DNA of 64,000 nucleotides, from the NCBI GenBank assembly GCA_943737045.1, contig CALSFV010000464.1, positions 1-64,000 on the forward strand, in the 5' to 3' direction. The notes beneath the pieces were generated by a model that saw nothing but the letters and a program-made list of their open reading frames with translations, did not search any database and was not told the origin of the DNA. Below, piece by piece: positions 1 to 12,572 of the stretch (within the stretch, counting starts at the first letter, position 1; each line of letters begins with the position of its first letter). The translations under genes and the position numbers were made by a program. This stretch comes from Parapristionchus giblindavisi. Taxonomy: Eukaryota > Nematoda > Chromadorea > Rhabditida > Diplogasteridae.

Positions 1-604
1 AGAGGGAGAGGGAGACAGGGGGAGATAGACTTGTGAAACTTCCAGAGAGTTCGCATAAGAGGGCTATTCTATTACAAATTCCAAATTTGGAAAAAAAGAG
101 AAATATGAGAGGGAATCCCCGACTTCACTGAAAGTCTGTCTACGAAGTATTCTCTCCAGTACAATAGTGGCCAGAACTAGGGCCAGAATGATTCAATATG
201 ATGTGCGATACAGTAACTCTATCGAGTACAGAACCATTGGAGAGGGAACCATTAAACGATTTATTAGTCCGTGCTGTTTCCCCATACAAGGGATAATTCT
301 ATCTTGCATAATTCGTCATCTTCTTCTGATTAGCTATTGAAGACGTTCTTCGGAATGACATCCGCTAAACACTTGATCCATTTCGAATTGCGAATCATAA
401 AGCTGAATTCAGAGAAAAGTTGAACGAAATCTGCAGGCTACGTATTCCTAGGAAGTTGCGAAAAGGAAAAGGAAGAGGAAAAGGAAACTGAAAAAGACAA
501 GTACATAATCACTAGTAACATATTTTACTCATTAAGGTCAAAATGACGGGTATATTTGTTGAATATCTCTTCTCGAATACGGAGTCCATCTCTTCCTGTT
601 TCCT

Positions 605-712
605 TGTCTTCCTCTTCCTATCCTCTCTCTTTTTATCCATCTCTCTCCCTCCCTCCTCTCTTTCTCTGTCTCTCTCCTCTCCACTCTCTCCTCTCTCCTC
701 TTTCTTTCTCTC

Positions 713-751
<39 letters not shown>

Positions 752-870
752 TTCTCTCTATCTATCTATCTCTCCCTCTCTCGCTTTCTCTCTATCTATC
801 TATCTCTCCCTCTCTCTCCCTCTCCCTCTCCCCGTCTCTCTCTCCCCTCTCCTCTCTCTTCTCCCATCAT
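605..870. repeat. CT-rich microsatellite tract
   Basis: Nearly pure pyrimidine on the plus strand, made of CTCTCT, CTCCCT and TCTA units. The overlapping Ser/Leu-rich open frames are by-products of the repeat and are not genes. Confidence 0.9.
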
Positions 871-1317
871 CTCCTAATTCCTCTATCCACATCATTTGCT
901 TTCGTCTCCAGTATTTCTTCTAGACCATAGATGTTTTTCTCCATCGTAAGAGACGGAGGGGACAGTTTCCTTCTAGCGGAGAGTACACATCACTTCATTA
1001 GGACCTATTCTTATTCCTATTCTACATTTCCATAACAATAAATAGAGATAATATATGATTGACCCTGGTTGATTGAAACCATCATGCACCCGGTACATCT
1101 TTCCTTGTCATCATGGCATTCATTATGCTCTTTAAAATTACTGCAGCAGCAAGCAGTACCAGAAAGAAAGTAGGATATAAATGGTAATTAATCCCTATAA
1201 CGTTCCGCAGATCAGATACGGAGATCAAGAGAGAAATAGACTCCGTGCAGGATAGATGGAGGACTGTTGTGGCTAACAATTTCAATTCAATTTCTTTATC
1301 ATGTCAGGCATTAATGC

Positions 1318-1440
1318 TCAGATGGGGATGAGTCGGTGGTATTCAGCACGGGTTGCATTCCACCAATTAACGCCGATGGCTCGCTTCAGATCATCTCTCC
1401 ATCGAACTCGTGGCTTTCCCGGGGGCGTGTCCAGTTGTAG
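1318..1440 (-). pseudogene. C-terminal fragment of a non-LTR (RTE/LINE-like) reverse transcriptase
   Basis: The minus strand reads PGKPRVRWRDDLKRAIGVNW followed by WNATRAEYHRLIPI and a TGA. G-[KR]-P-x-x-R-W-x-D-D-[LI] followed by GxNW is the recognisable tail of LINE polyproteins, just after the RT domain. An in-frame stop lies a few codons upstream and no RT core is visible nearby, so this is a dead remnant. The family is assigned from the tail motif only. Confidence 0.6.
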
Positions 1441-2721
1441 GCGGGTTGGCTAACACTCTTCAGTATATCGCAAGTCGAAAACTATTTGATGTTGTTATAT
1501 GAGCATTTCTATTGAACTCAAAGAGTGTAAAGGAACTTTTCAGACATCACAATGCATAGAAACAGTCGAATACAGTGAAATCTCACTTGACCGACTTTCA
1601 AATATCCATGGCTTAGAAATACCGTGGGACTACAGGGATACCTCAATCGATCTTCTTCCTAGCACCAGAATCGGGTGCACCACAAACCTTCGTCAAGAGC
1701 GATACCAAAGATGACTACAATTCCAAATATTCTAAGAAAATAAATAGAATGATTCGTGATTATTTCTAGATAAACCATGGACTACAAGTTGTGAATAAGC
1801 GAATACGTGTAAATGCCAGAAATATAAAAATAAATTAAACCAGTAAATATCGTTTTGAATTTTCTAGAGAGAAAACTCCCCAGTTTTACACAATATTTCG
1901 CATTTATTAACTCATGTTTGCGGGAAAAGTAAATACACCATAGATTAGTCATGAGCATACATGGGCGATGTAAAAAAAGCCCATGTAAAATTAAGCCTTT
2001 TCGAAAAATGCGTTGAATCCCCCTTGTAAAAATTAAGTTTAGATGAGATTTAAATTTTTTTTTGAATGTCGCCTGTAGAAATAACCATATTTACGATTTG
2101 AGGACTAGCAGTGATCACCAGGAGGACTTTGTGTGCCTTGAATAACGGGTTGTACCTTTGCCTATTTTGATTTTTCGAAAAGGATCAAGTGTAGCGGCTT
2201 TGATTCTGAAGAACGTCTTAATTGCTGATCAGAGGATGAAGAATATGAAGAGAATTATGCCCCTTGTATGGGACCTCAGCACGCCCAGACAAATCTGTCG
2301 TTTAGTGGCAACCATTCCCTCCTAAATGGTTCCGTGCTTGATAAAGGTCATTAAACAAAAAAAACCTTTGCCTTTACGAGTTGTAGAATCGTGCTTGATG
2401 TACCCCGACCATGTATGGTTATGAGGTCTCCCCAGGGACCCTATGTAATTTGTCATCCGAGTAGAACGTCGTCTGTTTGAGTGTAGTCTGCTAGTAGAGA
2501 AGATTATTCCGTGTGTCTGTCTAGATATGGCAATTAACAAGAAGAATAAAGGTCAAAGAAAGAATAAGTAATGAGCAGTTAAGAGAGGGACCTCCACCAA
2601 AAGTTCTTCTTTACAATTAGCCATTATTTCTGCTTCCTCGGTAATTTTGTTACAGAACTATTCAGAACTATTTATAAACTGAAGTAATCACAGTGTATTT
2701 TGTTCACCTGTATCAACTAGC

Positions 2722-2842
2722 TTAAAGGGAGCGTAACCTCTCTCAATGGTCTCTTCGACGCGCAATGCTTTCTCGTTGTTAGAGAACAGAGAAGTTGTGC
2801 GCGCATTGAAGAGGCCATTGAGAGAGGAAACGATCCCTTTAA
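2722..2842. mobile_element. Palindromic MITE family B (AAAGGGAGCGTAACCTCTCT ends)
   Basis: A 120-bp near-perfect inverted repeat. It starts TTAAAGGGAGCGTAACC, ends in the complement, and has a GTTAGAGAACAGAG core. Related copies lie at 19277-19397, 21375-21487, 24082-24191 and 35135-35258. Copies begin and end at TTAA, which suggests a TTAA target site of piggyBac type (inference). Confidence 0.75.
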
Positions 2843-4764
2843 AAAGGGCTGATCAGCCACTACCACTCATAGTCAGAATCATATCTATCTGTAGTGTTTC
2901 TAACATTTTGTGAACGTCAGCAAAGAGGGAAGTGTATATTTCTGTACTAGTCAAGATTTCGAGCGGATAAATTAAATAGAGCAGTTTGAGAAGATATCGA
3001 GAGGGAGGGGAAGCGACAGAAATAAGGAGAGGGAGAGGGAGAGTTAGAGAAATAAGAAGAGGGAGAAGGCGAGAAATAAGGAGAGGGAGAAAGATATTCC
3101 TAATCCACGAAGATTCCTGATAATCAACAGATTCCAATAAGCCCCTGTTATTCTGGATTTGATATGAGGAGAAAAGACAGAAAACACATTTGATATGAAA
3201 ATGATGAAGATTAGAGAACATATCTCTGATAAGGTGGGATTCTGTTTTGATAATTTCGAATGACAGGGAGAGGGAGAAGATCAAGAATGGGAGAGGGAGA
3301 GAATAAGGAGAGGGAGAAAAAGGAGAGGGAGAGAATAAGGAGAGGGAGAGAAAGGGGGAGGGAGAGAATAAGGAAAGCGAGAGAAAAGGGGAGTGGGAGA
3401 AGGATGAAGTCAGAGGTCGAGCGTGAAGTCAACATCTCATTAACTTGCGACCAAGAGAGATGAAGACCGGAAATAGGAAATAAGAGGAAGAAGATGATAG
3501 TCTCAGCTGGAAAGTCACGAAAAGAAAAGAAAATAAACAGAACTCTCCTCGGATTACCCACACTCTCGTCTCTTTTTTTTCTTTTCTTATCGCTACTCGT
3601 GAATAGAATGGTCACAATATTGATAGAATAGAAAAAAAAAGTTACATAATTCTTATCATGATATAGGTATCAAGTGTTTTCGTTTCAAAAACAAAGGGAG
3701 AAGATAGACGTATATTTCTGAAAACATTTCGTCAGATTTCACAATAGTAGTTGTGTTTTTTAATGTCATTTTATTTATGGGAGAAATAAGGAACTAACTA
3801 TAAGAGATTCCATTTTTGGACGCTGAAACACGCAAAGGAAGTCGATGGACTTTTCTCTCTGAAAGAAGAAAAATGAGATAGAGATGAATCAAAGTGGGGA
3901 CGATGATGGAGCAACGATCTTTGGTAAAATATTGAGGCCACAGCAAATAATCGCAAAATTAGGTTAGTTCATTAGTCAAAAAATGAAATCCCCCACATAA
4001 TCAATTGAATGTAAATTTAATTACTCAATTTTCGATATTGACGATTACTCAAGAATTGTTTTTTAAAAAGATTTTTAGCGTCTGATCATTTTTTTTCCAT
4101 TGAGCAACTTGAATTGTAGTCTTTCCTCGAAAGCTTTGACCCCTCAATAATAATAATAACTTTATGCAAATCTTATTATTTCATGCAATCTCCACGATAA
4201 AGTAGGAATAATATTTTAATAATAAAAATAATAATATATAATAATATAAAATAATACTATTACCCGTACGATAAAACTTAGAGGGTTTTTTTCATGTGTG
4301 GTAACACACTAGGGTTTGATAAAACATGGAGGGTTTTTTTACCTCTCCGGTAACGGAAATAAACGGTGGAATTTATTTCACGAGATGTCATTATGTCTTT
4401 CGTTCTCGTTTTGATCTTAATAGCACATGATTCTTGCTCCGAGAAATGTCTAAAAATATTATTTGAAAAAATATATGTAATTCATTTTCCAAAACTGCTT
4501 ATTTATCATTTGAAGCAAATTAATACATTTCCCCGCAGAGAGTCAACCAATCCTAGAACGATCTGAAAAAATTAAATCTATGATAATTAAACGATAACTA
4601 CAAATAAGTTTTAATGCTCATTATTATTAAAATAACATAATGTTTGAAACAATAAAAATAATACTTTGTGGTGTTTCGCCCTCTAAGTCTAGACAGTGTC
4701 TCTGTAGACACCATAAAACGTTGCCTAGTGTCGCGGCTATCTTCAATAGACTTAGAAAACAACC

Positions 4765-4890
4765 GACTAATTAAATTAATATTATTACTAGATGTACAAG
4801 AATAAGTATGCATGCACTTTAAATATAAATTTTTTTGATTAAATAAGTTAACTAGCAATGAGTCCTATGGTGTTTCGGTCGCTACGTTTA
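4765..4890. repeat. Dispersed AT-rich repeat with GTACAAGAATAAGT core
   Basis: It carries the core ATGTACAAGAATAAGTATGC flanked by TTAATATTATTA and by TTTAAA, then GGTGTTTCGG(T/C)CGCTA. The same core recurs at 12475-12572 (opposite orientation) and 40488-40585, and in part at 33605-33667 and 36815-36890. No terminal inverted repeat is obvious. Confidence 0.6.
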
Positions 4891-5059
4891 ATTAAATACA
4901 AATGTTCGATCTATGCAATGAACTCGAATTCGAATGAAAATTAATGTTTTCTTTTTTGCTCAAAAGTGTTTAACATTGATTGAGCGATTTTTGTTGTAAT
5001 GCCTCTGGGAGTAATATGTATGTGGACAATAGGGAAGAAGGATAAAAGGAGGAAGTTGG

Positions 5060-5330
5060 GCAAGACAAAGGAGAGGGAGAGGGAGTGAGGGAGAGTGAGG
5101 GAGAGGGAGGGAGGGGGAGGGAGAAGGGGAAGGGGAAGGAGAGGAAGAGGGAGGGGGGGAGAGGGAGGGAGAGGGAGAAGGAGAGGGAGAGAGAGGAGGA
5201 GGAGGAGAGAGGGAGAGAGGAGAGGGAGTGAGAGAGAAGCTAAAAGAGAGAGAGGGAGAGAGAGGGAGAGGGACAGCGAGAGGGAGAGAGGGAGAGAGGG
5301 AGAGGGAGAGAGGGGGAGAGAGAGGTGGCG
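5060..5330. repeat. GA-rich (GGGAGA)n tract
   Basis: Nearly uninterrupted purines on the plus strand, in GGGAGA/GAGAGG units. The Arg/Glu/Gly-rich open frame across it is a repeat artefact. Confidence 0.9.
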
Positions 5331-6290
5331 AAAAAAAGAGATTACATTAGTTCAAATGAAACTGCAGTCCTATTGTTCTCCTTCATCTTTCGATCCATCT
5401 AAGACTTGCATTTACTTATTTTATTTTACTTCTGCATTTAGAATAAATTGTATTTATTTTTGTGATGCAGTAACATCAAAATGACAGACTAGTGCACTTT
5501 TTTGTCACCTAAATTGGACTAATTACGTATTCTCAAATACTGTCATTTTTTCTTCTTTTAATTTTATCTTGGGAAATATTATTACAGTTTAAAAAATATT
5601 TTCATTGCTTCAAAGTCTTCGGAAATAGTTTTCTCTATCCTAATGGCATTCACGATCATTAGAAATGAAAGAATGAAAAATCTCTGTCCTGATTCTCCTT
5701 CGCGTGATTTTTCGTATTCAACCAAACATTTTTTTTGTGAATGAAAGTTCCTAAAAATATATTCTACTATTGTATGTTGCGTTTTTTCAACAAAAATCTC
5801 TGCAAGAATTTCCCCAGAGAGAGAGAGAGACACTAGGCCCCCGTCACTCTGCAGTAGTAACAAACGAATCGAGTTAGATTCCGAACGCATGACGTGAGCT
5901 CTACAATAAGACTGTATACACATTGGCCGGAAAGTCGATCAAATAAATATAATTCAAGAGCTGACAAAAAAACGTAGAATCATAAAGCATATGAGGGACA
6001 TATTAATACTCAAACTCACTTTACTCAGAGCCCCTTCTAATTCTTCTACTTCTAATATGTAGGGTTCCGCTGTCTAGAACCCCTGGCCGAAACAGCGGGG
6101 CCTTATTTATTTATTCTGCATGCTATACAATAATTCTAGAGTACATTTGCATGCTTTTTATACTACAACTCACAATAATGAGGGAAAATCGCGAATGAGT
6201 AGTCAAAGTATGCAAATAGTTTCATTCATCGGTTCTCATCCGACCAAGTGCCTATCCAGAGAGCAAAAGTGGCGGGATTTTTTCCTATTC

Positions 6291-6410
6291 AAGACAAACC
6301 CCAAGCAAATTTTACGCTCCACAATGGCAATACTATCTCGTTGATAAAGAAAGCGAGAGAGCGTGTCCAGAGCAGAGAGTTTCAAATTAGCTTGCGGTTG
6401 TCGCTTTAAA
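6291..6410. mobile_element. Palindromic MITE family A copy (diverged)
   Basis: About 120 bp of foldback of the type CAAGCTAATTT...ACTCTC...CTCTCTCGTAGACAAAGAAAG...GAGAGT...AAATTAGCTTG. This is the most common element in the window, with many more copies listed below. Confidence 0.7.
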
Positions 6411-6990
6411 ACGTGTGAACATTCTCTCTTATTCAACCTTACTTCTCATTATGAAATTTCATCGGAACAAACATATAGTGAATATGGCTCGATATCTGAA
6501 AATTCTCTCCCTCTCCCTCTCCCTCTCCCTCTCCCTCTCCGTCTTCCTCTTAAAACGACTCTATCCACCTCCGTCTTTCCTGAATCTCTTCCAATAGTCA
6601 ATCGGCATACGCTTCATCAACTATGGACTCACTTTTGTCGTTTCTCTCCCATTCTCCTTTTCCTATTCTATTCTCTTCTCCGCTTGTTCTACATGAGATT
6701 CTGTTCGAAACCATAAGAAATATTATTTTATTATTTATTATTTATTTATTCCAAAAATATATATATTCATGGAGAAGTTACTAGTGAAGATAAAGCGGCA
6801 GATGAATAGCCCTGACTTTCTCCTTATCTTACTCCCTTAGCATATTATTGTATGTCCTTGGGATTCCGGCTCAAACAGTTGAGCAGTTCCTCTGTAAACA
6901 TATTGAATGTATACTGTAACTCAATTTATTATCTATCTAAACTATCTATCTATTTATTTATTATAATAGAATTTATTAGAATCTATGTAT

Positions 6991-7021
<31 letters not shown>

Positions 7022-8023
7022 TCAGAACGGGAAGGGAATCGTTCAGATTCGTCAGAGGGAATAGCTCATAATGGAAACACAGGGATAGATAACTACAGAT
7101 TGTGTTTCTTGAGTATTGTGTTGTCTTCATTTTTTGATGTTATATGGTATGGATTGCTATGTGAGACCAGTAAGACAATGAAGGATTATTGAATTGTTTA
7201 TTCGCGGAAAGATTGTGTTGTATTGTGGACTCTGGCATGCGCGCGAAATGCTATGTATGTGAAAAAGATATATTTTCTAATATGATCTCTGCAATGCGAC
7301 AATCAGTAATTCCTACATAAGTGTGCGGAGTGAAATTAAAGGAATTATTAAATTAATAATAATTAAAGGTATAAAATACAAGTTGCATTTACAATGTTAA
7401 AATTAATTAATGCTATGAAAATTAAATTAATAATCATTAAATTTCTGGTGGCTCGACCGCTACGTCTAGTGCATATTTCATATTTTTATTCTATGTGAAC
7501 CAGTAATTTTTCTCCTTCAACACTCATTTTCATCATTGCATATCAATATTCCTCGTTGTCTCCTATTTAACATCCATATTCGTGGCAATTTTGATGGGTT
7601 TCTTTTAGTAAGTCAATTTTTAATCGGAAAATGGGCAGATAATTTGCTGCTTGTGAAACATTAGTCTTCTCGGTATTTCATTTTTTTTGCATTTTTAATT
7701 TTAACATTTTAAACACTTTGTCTAGATCAACTACGCTCTGGGTCATTACATCTCTTCCTTGGCTCCTGATGGTTCCTTGTGTCTTGCAATGTTCATTTAT
7801 GATTCATTGATTCATTATGGTCAATCATATAAATCTCATCCAAATCGTTGTGAAAAATTTAAAAACTGTCGGAAAAAGGTCTCATTTTCCTACGTTTTAA
7901 CAGGAGATCTGTGATAAAGCTATGTCCAACTTTCTTCACTAATTCATTCCGGTCTATCCTAAGTTATTATATTATTCCGAACTATTTATACATTTTTATG
8001 TAAATATTTTAAATACGTCCATG

Positions 8024-8358
8024 CACCCGTGTGTAGGGTTGGCAATAACGCACACGCATTGCGGGCCCGCAATGCTCTGTTAAATCATTGCGGGCCCGCA
8101 ACCTCGAAAGGAGAGGAGGGGAAGTGATTGCGGGCCCGCAATAGCATTGCGGGCCTATGTTCTATGTTCTCTTCACTTTCCTTCGTTCTCTCGTTGCAAT
8201 AGCATTGCGGGCCCGCAATCGCTCCCCCTCCCCTCTCTCCAAGTTTGCGGTCCCGCAATGATTTTTCACCGCACTGCGGGCCCGCAATCATTAGCAATAA
8301 AAAGACAAATCTATTGCGGGCCCGCAACCCCCGAATAGCCAACTCTACCCGTGTGCAA
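8024..8358. repeat. Array of eight TTGCGGGCCCGCAA palindromes inside a foldback
   Basis: GC-rich palindromes centred on GCGGGCCCGC occur at 8058, 8087, 8127, 8146 (half site), 8204, 8244 (one mismatch), 8273 and 8313, with start-to-start spacings of 19-58 bp. The spacers are themselves inversely related (8087-8142 against 8204-8259). The outer flanks are an imperfect inverted repeat (GTGTAGGGTTGGC against GCCAACTCTACCC). The surrounding DNA is AT-rich, so the array is a local composition island. It is either a palindrome-bearing MITE or a binding-site array. Confidence 0.8.
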
Positions 8359-8739
8359 CCTTCTTTGGACATGAAAATCACTGTATTTCCCCCCTAGACG
8401 GGCAGCAATTAAAATTTTAGTTTATTTATTTTTCAATATATATTTAGTGGCAGTGATACAAAAAAAGGTGGCGAAAAGAAAAGAAAAATAGGCTAGAATG
8501 TGTATAACACTATGAGAGTATTATTTTTTCTTTTCATATCGGTACTATTTCACACCACATGTTTGGACATGGGGTCTGTTTACCGTGTTCCTATGAGCGA
8601 AATTATGTATGTGGAATAACCTCTGTATGCTCATATGCTGGCTACCTGAGTAATCGGCGGCGATGATAAAAATGGTTTGTACCTCATTTGATTTGCGCTC
8701 ATCTTTTGATCAGAACCACAAAATTTTAGGGGTGTCATA

Positions 8740-10150
8740 TAACACACTATCTTAGAAAATCGACATAGGTGCGGTATCGACGAAAAATGGATTTTTCTGT
8801 TTTATGTATGATAATTACAGGCTCAATGAGTGAAGTTCACTGGCACTTGGAAATTCCTTCCAATTGAAAATTAGCTTCAAGAAGTGACCACACAACGATT
8901 TGGCGCCTTTTCCTAAAAGGTTTATTTTGAATCCAATCGATGCGGGAGTGGACGCAATCGACTCCTTAGCTAATTCTAAGAAACTATTATCAAGGGGAGT
9001 TTTTCGATCAACGGTCAACGAAGGCTGGAATTTTGAATTTTCGAAAAAAAATTCACATTTAATTAATTTTCACTATTTTGCTACAACAACCCTACGTTTT
9101 TTTATTTGCTTAATCGCTTCTAAATATCATAACACAGCTTCAGCTTAAAAATCATAATTTTTAAAAAATACGATTACGGTGAATAAATCATTTTTATAAT
9201 GAAGTCGTGAATTATGGTGTGGCACCTACAGTATCCCGAATCGATCAATTTAGAAATCTGGTAGTTTTAAACATATTTTACCGCTGTTCCTGACATGACT
9301 AAGGTATACGACTACTCCTCGTCTTCGGAGTGCACCTACACGGTACAGTGCTGGCAAATATTCTACAATATTTTGGTTTTTCAACAATAACTTTCTTCGC
9401 AGTCAACCGATTCTCATTATTTTTTAGTATGTTTGCATAGATGATAATATGGTATAGTGATCCAATTTTTATCGATATTGGATCACAAACAACGAAATAT
9501 TGATCAATTTACGAAAATTGTCAATTTTCATCGACATCAGCACCTGGGCACGGGTGCACTCCGAAGACAAGGAGTAGTCGTCTACCTTAGTCATGTCAGG
9601 AACAGCGGTAAAATATGTTTAAAACTACCAGATTTCTAAATTGATCGATTCGGGATACTGTAGGTGCCACACCATAATTCACGACTTCATTATAAAAATG
9701 ATTTATTCACTGCAATCGTATTTTTAAAAAATTATGATTTTTAAACTGAAGCTGTGTTATGATATTTAGAAGCGATTAAGCAAATAAAAAAACGTAGGGT
9801 TGTTGAAGCAAAATAGTGAAAATTAATTAAATGTGAAATTTTTTTCGAAAATTCAAAATTCCAGCCTTCGTTGACCGTTGATCGAAAAACTCCCCTTGTG
9901 AATAGTTTCTTAGAATTGGCTAAGGAGTCGATTGCGTCCACTCCCGCATCGATTGGATTCAAAATAAACCTTTTAGGAAAAGGCGCCAAATCGTTGTGTG
10001 GTCACCCCCTGAAGCGAATTTTCAATTGGAAGGAATTTCCAAGTGCCAGTGAACTTCACTCATTGAGCCTGTAATTATCATACATAAAACAGAAAAATCT
10101 ATTTTTCATCGATACCAAAAAATATCCGAGTTGTTGAATTCTCTCAGATA
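8740..10150. mobile_element. 1.4 kb foldback element
   Basis: Left arm about 8740-9355 and right arm about 9535-10150 are inverted copies of high identity with a spacer of about 180 bp. The arms contain matching landmarks, for example GGCTCAATGAGTGAAGTTCA on the left and its complement near 10050. Outside the arms, a directly repeated TTTCACACCACATG...GGGGTCTGTTTA occurs on both sides (8549 and 10178). No transposase is present, so the element is non-autonomous. Confidence 0.85.
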
Positions 10151-10962
10151 GTGTTTTATATCATTATGTCCCGCATTGTATTTCACACCACATGGGCTGG
10201 GCATGGGGTCTGTTTATCGTTGGTGTTCCTATGAGTGGGGGGAATAACCTACACCAATTCTATATCTCTTGATTGGATATGGAAGCCGCATTGTGGGAAT
10301 GGAATGGGTTCCTCGAATTCGTGGAAATATCCAGAAAATTGGAAGAAGGTGGGAGAGATCTAGAGGGAGAGACCTAGAGGGAAAGGGAGAGATCTAGAGA
10401 GAGAGGGGGGATCTAGAGGGAGAGGTTAGAGATCTAGAGGGAGAGGGAGAGATCTAGAGGGAGAAGGAGAGACCCAGAGGGAGAGGGAGAGGGAGAGATC
10501 TAGAGGGAGGGAACGTGAAAATTGAGAAAGGCTTAGGAATCTCGCAGCATAAAGAGAATGAAAAGAAAGAGAGGAGAATAGAGAATAGTGAGCCCGACAA
10601 TACTTCCCATCTCTGTGCCTCTTCCTCTTCCTCTCCCTCTTCCTCTCTCTGCCTCTCCCTTCTCGACTCTTCACCCCTTCAACCCCCCTAAGGGGCCTAC
10701 GACCCTCTCTATTCACTTAGGCGATCCCCTTCTTCTGCACATTCCTTAGTCGTCTAAATCTCCTTAACTTCCTAAGTACTCGCTAAGTCCTTCCTAAGTC
10801 ATAAGTCATGGAAGAGTCCTTAATATCACTTCCCTCAACATCGTCATCCATATTCTCATCATTATTTATAGTTCGCAAGCTGAGTCAGGCATTCTTCAAC
10901 GCGCAAAATGGCGACAAGATCGGTACGTATTTTATTTATGTTATTTTTTTAAATGATTTAAT

Positions 10963-11085
10963 TTAAAGGCACACCCCAAGCTAATTTTACTCTCCTCATT
11001 GGCAATACTCTCTCGTAGACAAAGAAAGCGAGAGAGTGTGACCAAAGCGGAGAGTTTCAAATTAGCTTGTGGTGGTCGCTTTGAA
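10963..11085. mobile_element. Palindromic MITE family A
   Basis: It starts TTTAAAGGCACACCCCAAGC and ends in the near complement (GCTTGTGGTGGTCGCTTTGAA). A central CTCTCTCGTAGACAAAGAAAGCGAGAGAG segment joins the arms. TTAA at the left edge fits a TTAA target. Confidence 0.8.
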
Positions 11086-12474
11086 TAGCTTTAAAATGCA
11101 GAAATCCCAAAAAACCTCAGCTCTGTTCATGTTCATTTGTTCATTCATGCGAAATCGATTCCTCCAAGTTGGGGGAAGGGGAAGAAGAAGAAGAATGAGA
11201 AGATGAGGATAGAAAGAGAGACCAAAGTGAAAGAATTGGGAAGAAATGAAGTTTGCCATCGAAAATAAGATGAGAATTGCGAATGAATGAGAAAGGAACA
11301 CATCATTTTGACTTAATGTATTTGTTTATAAGCGTTTTAAGTATAATTATCCTCTGAAAATTATGAAGAGGGACAAAACATTATGCGAATATCTAGAAAT
11401 GTATTCAAGTTAAGTTTTTCGATTTTGTTCGATAGGTTTTGTTCTGTAGGAGAAAAACTCGAATTTATGTTTTTTTTTAAAGATATAGTCTCTTGCTAGG
11501 TTTTCGTAAAGTTGTATTCAAAAGTAACGAAAAGAAAAGATAAAAGCGAGAGATTCTCCACATTTCTAACAACATTTCAACGGAGAACATGTGAGAAATT
11601 GATTTTATGGACGTTGTTATAGTCTCTCTAGTTTGAACTTGGGACCGAACTTTTCTTATTCTTAAAATTCATTATTTTAAAACTTTATTTTTGAAATAAA
11701 TGATCTATTTTGAGAGAGCGAAATGACGTTTGCGATTCATTAGTGATTAATGAAGAAGAGCCGCATCCCATTAAGCAAAGAGCTTTTTTGAGACGAGAAT
11801 GGAAAGATTCTATACCAAAAAATCCTTGCTACAAGCCCTCCAATTATGTTTTATCATGAAAATTTTCTTGTCTTTTCTTTTCCTCCATGAAACCTTTGTT
11901 AAAAACATTGTGATTTTGACGAGCCGAATAGAGAACTACGAATAGGCCATTCCCGCTAATACTCAACTATGTAATCTTTACCAGTTCAACGCGTAATTTT
12001 TTCGTCACCTAGGAAGTCTCCTCCCATCTCACCTTGCATACTGCTCTCTTCTGAAACCATTCAATAAATAATTCAAGATTTTCGTTCCATTATTTCCCAG
12101 TCTATCCCATAACTTTATATCCTACAGTTATATTCTTTCTGCTCAATTACTCCTAAAATATAAAATTATTTATTTTGAAAAAAATTCTTCTACTACCTCG
12201 CATACATCAGCGAAGCGTGCTTAAAAAAATAGAAAAAAAAAATTCAAAAGATAAAAAAACCATTATCTCCCCCCCCCCCCTCATAATATCATTTAGTAGG
12301 TTTATATATGTTTCAAGTCCATTGTTAATATAGAGAGCGTTATTGGTTAAGCGTTTCGCAGTTCTCTAGAAATTCAAAAAGAAATAAAAAAAATGAGGCG
12401 ATAGTGCGTGTAAAACGAGGAGTCCTTCTTCTCCTTTCCTTTCTTCTTTTGGTTTACACCATAAGGCACATTGC

Positions 12475-12572
12475 TAGTTAACTTATTTAATCAAAAAATT
12501 TATATTTAAAGTGCATGCATACTTATTCTTGTACATCTATTAATAATATTAATTTAATTATTACATTGAACA
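12475..12572. repeat. Dispersed AT-rich repeat, inverted copy
   Basis: Reverse-orientation copy of the 4765-4890 repeat, sharing the CTTATTCTTGTACATCTATT core and the TTAACTTATTTAATCAAAAA flank. Confidence 0.6.

Larger units (their letters stand above)
1..2720. other. Gene-poor, low-complexity flank
   Basis: No intact gene is recognised here. It holds a GA-rich start, a CT microsatellite (about 605-870), a short reverse-transcriptase fragment (1318-1440, minus) and ordinary AT-rich DNA. A minus-strand open stretch at 1082-1285 ends in a hydrophobic segment and could be a terminal exon of a membrane protein, but nothing joins to it, so it is not called as a gene. Confidence 0.5.
2843..8020. 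other. Intergenic stretch without a recognised gene
   Basis: Contents are purine-rich GGGAGA tracts (about 3000-3440 and 5060-5330), TAA-rich DNA (4150-4260), a dispersed AT-rich repeat (4765-4890), a family A MITE (6291-6410) and an ATTT run (6985-7022). No exon series with matching splice phase was seen on either strand. Confidence 0.5.

Noticed and set aside
1082..1285. Small membrane protein on the minus strand
   Set aside because: Only a single exon-like hydrophobic stretch with no partner exon; insufficient support.
8024..8358. CRISPR array (short palindromic repeats with spacers)
   Set aside because: Eukaryotic context, irregular spacing, inversely related spacers and no cas genes.
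8815..10074. Matching small open frames in opposite orientation (67 and 82 codons)
   Set aside because: They are the two arms of a foldback; no family similarity, and the frames are arm-palindrome by-products.
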